Assembly: GCA_036897095.1 (NCBI GenBank)
Contig: JAYMSP010003263.1
Location: 1-20,447, forward strand
DNA length: 20,447 bases
Direction: 5' to 3'
DNA from: Plantago elongata
Lineage: Eukaryota > Streptophyta > Magnoliopsida > Lamiales > Plantaginaceae
Of this stretch, positions 19,300-20,447 are shown piece after piece (position 1 is the first letter of the stretch; the number at the start of each line of letters is the position of its first letter). Made by a program: the position numbers and the translations under genes. Below the pieces are notes generated by a model. The model searched no databases. It was not told the DNA's origin and saw only the letters and a list, made by a program, of their open reading frames with translations.

Positions 19300-20447
19300 T
19301 GTAAAGGCCGCAAAATTCGGTACGCGTTAAAAATTTCCTTAAAAATTAAATGCAGCATTTTATATGGAAGAAGAATTATTCGAGTTAATTTAAAAGGTTA
19401 AATGTCACGCAAAAACGTCAAGAAAATAATAAACATGTAATAAAAAAATAATAAAATAAAAATATTTATTTTATTTTTGGTACGGCTTAAGTTCGACTCA
19501 AGGATCGTCCAGAAATCAGTTTCGTAATTTTTGAAAATTTATTTGCGAGCCGTTCGGGATCCAGAAGGTGCCAGATAAATAAGATGGTCAACAGACCACT
19601 GTACATCTCCAAACCAATGGCTTCTTCTCCAATTTCAGACCCAAACCGTGTTTCTTCCCCAAATTGGCTCTTCCAACTTTTCATTTCTTCTCCGGTTTCT
19701 CCCTACCTCCTTCCCCTCCGCGCCGACGAATCGAGTGGCGGTGCCGAAGCCGGCACCACCGTGCCACGGACCGGCCAACCCACGCCAAAACCACGCCCAA
19801 CCGCCGCGCCAACCCATCTACGCTCCGGTTCCGCCCGGAGCCACCACGCTCGAGCCGGCACACATGCGTGCCGCCGCGTGGCACGCCGCGTGTCCTCTCC
19901 TCCGTAAGCTATTCTCCGTTCCTCGATTATACCCCCCTCCGTGCCATTTCCTCCTCCCCTGCAAACAAGAAGCAGCTATACACTAACAACTAAATTGCAA
20001 CTATTCTTTCCCCTTTCACTCTCAATCGATTTTCGTCTCCGCGCCATTGTTCACTCCATCGCACCGGATTTCTGCCTTCAACTCCGGTAAGTAGTTTCTT
20101 CGCGCTTAATTCGGTTTTAGTCGATTTATGGGACGGGTAGGAGATACTCTGAAATTCTCGGTTGATAGAAAAGATTTGAACTTGTTGATTAAACTGTTAA
20201 GAAGCTGGAAATTTTTGTTGATAGCAATACACAATGTCTGTGAAGATAGGCAATAGGCAGTAAACTTTATTATACCAGAAATTTTTAGTGTCGATGTGTT
20301 TCGAGTACTGCTATACTGAAAAGTGGATTGTTGATGGATATATAATGCGGATTGTTGGAGTAGTAGGTGTCGAGATGGGAATGGCAATAGGAATGATAGT
20401 GTACTGTTGTTATTGGATTGCTGAATGTATATAATACAGTGGTATGG
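19300..20447 (+). mobile_element. Probable Ty3/gypsy-type LTR, 5' part, cut by window end
   Basis: At 19300 the sequence changes abruptly to TGTAAAGGCCGCAAAATTCGG, close to the TGTAACGCCCCGAAAATT-type start of LTRs of some plant chromovirus elements. An AT-rich first part is followed by a CpG-rich, GC-rich segment (about 19700-19910), a degenerate TATA region (ATTATAC near 19925), a C/T-rich leader and CCG|GTAAGTAG at about 20090, a good splice donor. The right end and any second LTR lie outside the window. The same layout fits a host gene's promoter, 5' UTR exon and intron, so this is the main alternative. Overlapping open frames on both strands at 19584-19993 come from GC-rich composition. 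None resembles a known protein. Confidence 0.5.

Noticed and set aside
19584-19993. Overlapping frames of 107-112 codons in three plus-strand phases and several on the minus strand
   Set aside because: Several phases are open at once because the segment is GC-rich. Products are proline/arginine-rich and low-complexity, without a domain.

Overview
The window looks like nuclear, non-genic DNA from a flowering plant (probably a eudicot). It is strongly AT-rich, with many microsatellites, and carries plant-type mobile elements: Ty1/copia and Ty3/gypsy-like LTR sequence, tRNA-derived SINEs, and Stowaway- and Tourist-like MITEs. I could not identify a complete host protein-coding gene, rRNA, functional tRNA or CRISPR array. 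Open frames of 60-110 codons occur, but none shows a recognisable host domain. The species cannot be fixed from the sequence.

Layout. 1-11835 is mostly unannotated AT-rich spacer with small elements in it: a degenerate SINE-like head next to a GC-rich patch with a 16-bp palindrome (1672-1860), a SINE of about 180 bp (2000-2178), another tRNA-like head (5221-5275), and two fold-back or Tourist-like MITEs (6164-6301 and 9217-9330). A less AT-rich stretch at about 10000-10260 has promoter-type motifs but no recognisable gene behind it.

11836-16913 is the best resolved object. It is a decayed minus-strand copia-type LTR retrotransposon of about 5.1 kb, with two diverged LTRs, a polypurine tract beside the left LTR, a primer-binding-like site beside the right LTR, and 5-bp flanks AATTG/AATTA. 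Only the RNase H end of its pol region is recognisable. Later insertions sit in it: a Stowaway MITE (14993-15231), the 3' end of a plus-strand copia element (about 15405-16148), and a SINE with a 16-bp target duplication inside the right LTR (16279-16445). The left LTR keeps the matching empty site. An 80-bp tandem duplication breaks the RNase H remnant.

16914-19299 is a repeat-built region: a degenerate Stowaway, a dimeric minisatellite (17483-17694), a TATA/CT-rich leader-like stretch with a duplicated 19-mer, a roughly 400-bp unit in tandem (18104-18934) that itself contains about 21-nt repeats, and a run of GATATC-containing repeats (19186-19289). At 19300 a sharp change starts what looks like the 5' part of a Ty3/gypsy-type LTR. 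It includes a CpG-rich segment and runs off the right edge.

No operon or pathway is present. The window reads as layered transposon history, and relative ages can be inferred from the nesting.
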